Below are positions 6,440-6,538 of a stretch of DNA of 6,538 nucleotides, in pieces. Position 1 is the first letter of the stretch, and each line of letters opens with the position of its first letter. The stretch comes from an uncultured Lachnospiraceae bacterium (GTDB taxonomy: Bacteria; Bacillota; Clostridia; Lachnospirales; Lachnospiraceae). The notes beneath the pieces are model-generated. The model ran no database searches, was not told the origin of the DNA, and saw nothing but the letters and a program-made list of their open reading frames with translations. The position numbers and the translations under genes were made by a program. The stretch covers positions 1-6,538 of the forward strand of contig CAJUHN010000227.1 of NCBI GenBank assembly GCA_910585935.1, written 5' to 3'.

Positions 6440-6468
6440 ATTCTATCTTAATTCCCCAAAAAAGTCAA
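6440..6468 (-). promoter_or_regulatory. Probable promoter of the dehydrogenase / cold-shock-domain operon
   Basis: On the minus strand TTGACT (6468-6463) is followed after 17 bases by TAGAAT (6445-6440); each box matches five of six consensus positions. Transcription would begin near 6433, leaving a leader of about 145 bases before the dehydrogenase. The -35 box starts two bases from the edge of repeat copy C, so the repeat and the promoter nearly touch. No known riboswitch fold was recognised in the leader. It does contain an AGGAGG (6356-6351 on the minus strand) with no usable start codon at the right distance. Confidence 0.65.
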
Positions 6469-6470
6469 GG

Positions 6471-6538
6471 GGTGCGCTCCGGTAAGAACCTATTCCAACG
6501 AAGCCGCGCTCCCGCTCCGTTCCAGACGTAATGGACAC
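6471..6538 (-). repeat. Partial copy C of the dispersed element (3' half)
   Basis: The reverse complement of 6491-6530 matches 317-357 of copy B at 38 of 41 positions: two substitutions (AA to GG in the hairpin loop) and one missing G. The hairpin is cleaner here: AACGGAGC pairs with GCTTCGTT over 8 bp with a single G-T pair and no bulge. Beyond GGAATA the similarity becomes patchy (CTT, CG, AGCG and CC are shared) down to about 6471. The rest of the copy lies beyond the right edge of the window. No gene is seen between 6307 and 6538. Confidence 0.8.

Overview
The window looks like chromosomal DNA of a low-GC Gram-positive anaerobe (Bacillota), most likely a Lachnospiraceae-type clostridium. 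The reasons are the AT-rich sequence with strong Shine-Dalgarno sites (AGGAGG, GAGAGG), TTGACA/TATAAT promoters, a tRNA gene without an encoded CCA end, and gut-clostridium style proteins: a stand-alone PspC protein, paired small flavoproteins and a COG2509-type FAD dehydrogenase. No hallmark gene of a phage, plasmid or classical transposon is visible. The taxonomic assignment is an inference from style, not from a database match.

Layout. Positions 1-400 hold two oppositely oriented copies of a GC-rich dispersed element. The second is visible whole and is closed by a perfect 17-bp inverted repeat (231-247 / 351-367). A third copy, again inverted, lies at the right edge (6471-6538) and runs out of the window. 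A tRNA-Thr(GGT) gene with its own promoter and intrinsic terminator fills 480-667. A promoter and a 69-residue PspC-domain membrane protein follow (749-1085), then a 21-bp hairpin (1140-1185). Positions 1285-2453 hold two flavodoxin-fold genes overlapping by 4 bases. A 109-base inverted repeat (2581-2689) sits between these and the convergent minus-strand genes and is probably a bidirectional terminator.

The minus-strand unit is read from a good promoter at 6440-6468, next to the third repeat copy. It consists of a 466-aa FAD-dependent dehydrogenase followed, after 15 bases, by a 716-aa protein of unknown function. That protein has an N-terminal cold-shock-like nucleic-acid-binding domain, a long probably helical middle without a recognisable catalytic motif, and a cysteine-rich C-terminus with several CxxC pairs. 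In sampled lines its gene is clearly more AT-rich than the dehydrogenase gene.

The two best candidates for something undescribed are the 716-aa protein, which has the architecture of an RNA/DNA-sensing or defence protein but no assigned system, and the dispersed element. Its conserved core can fold into a three-part RNA-like structure, while its outer arms differ between copies. That pattern fits either a structured RNA family with a covarying closing stem or a small non-autonomous element sitting inside palindromes.
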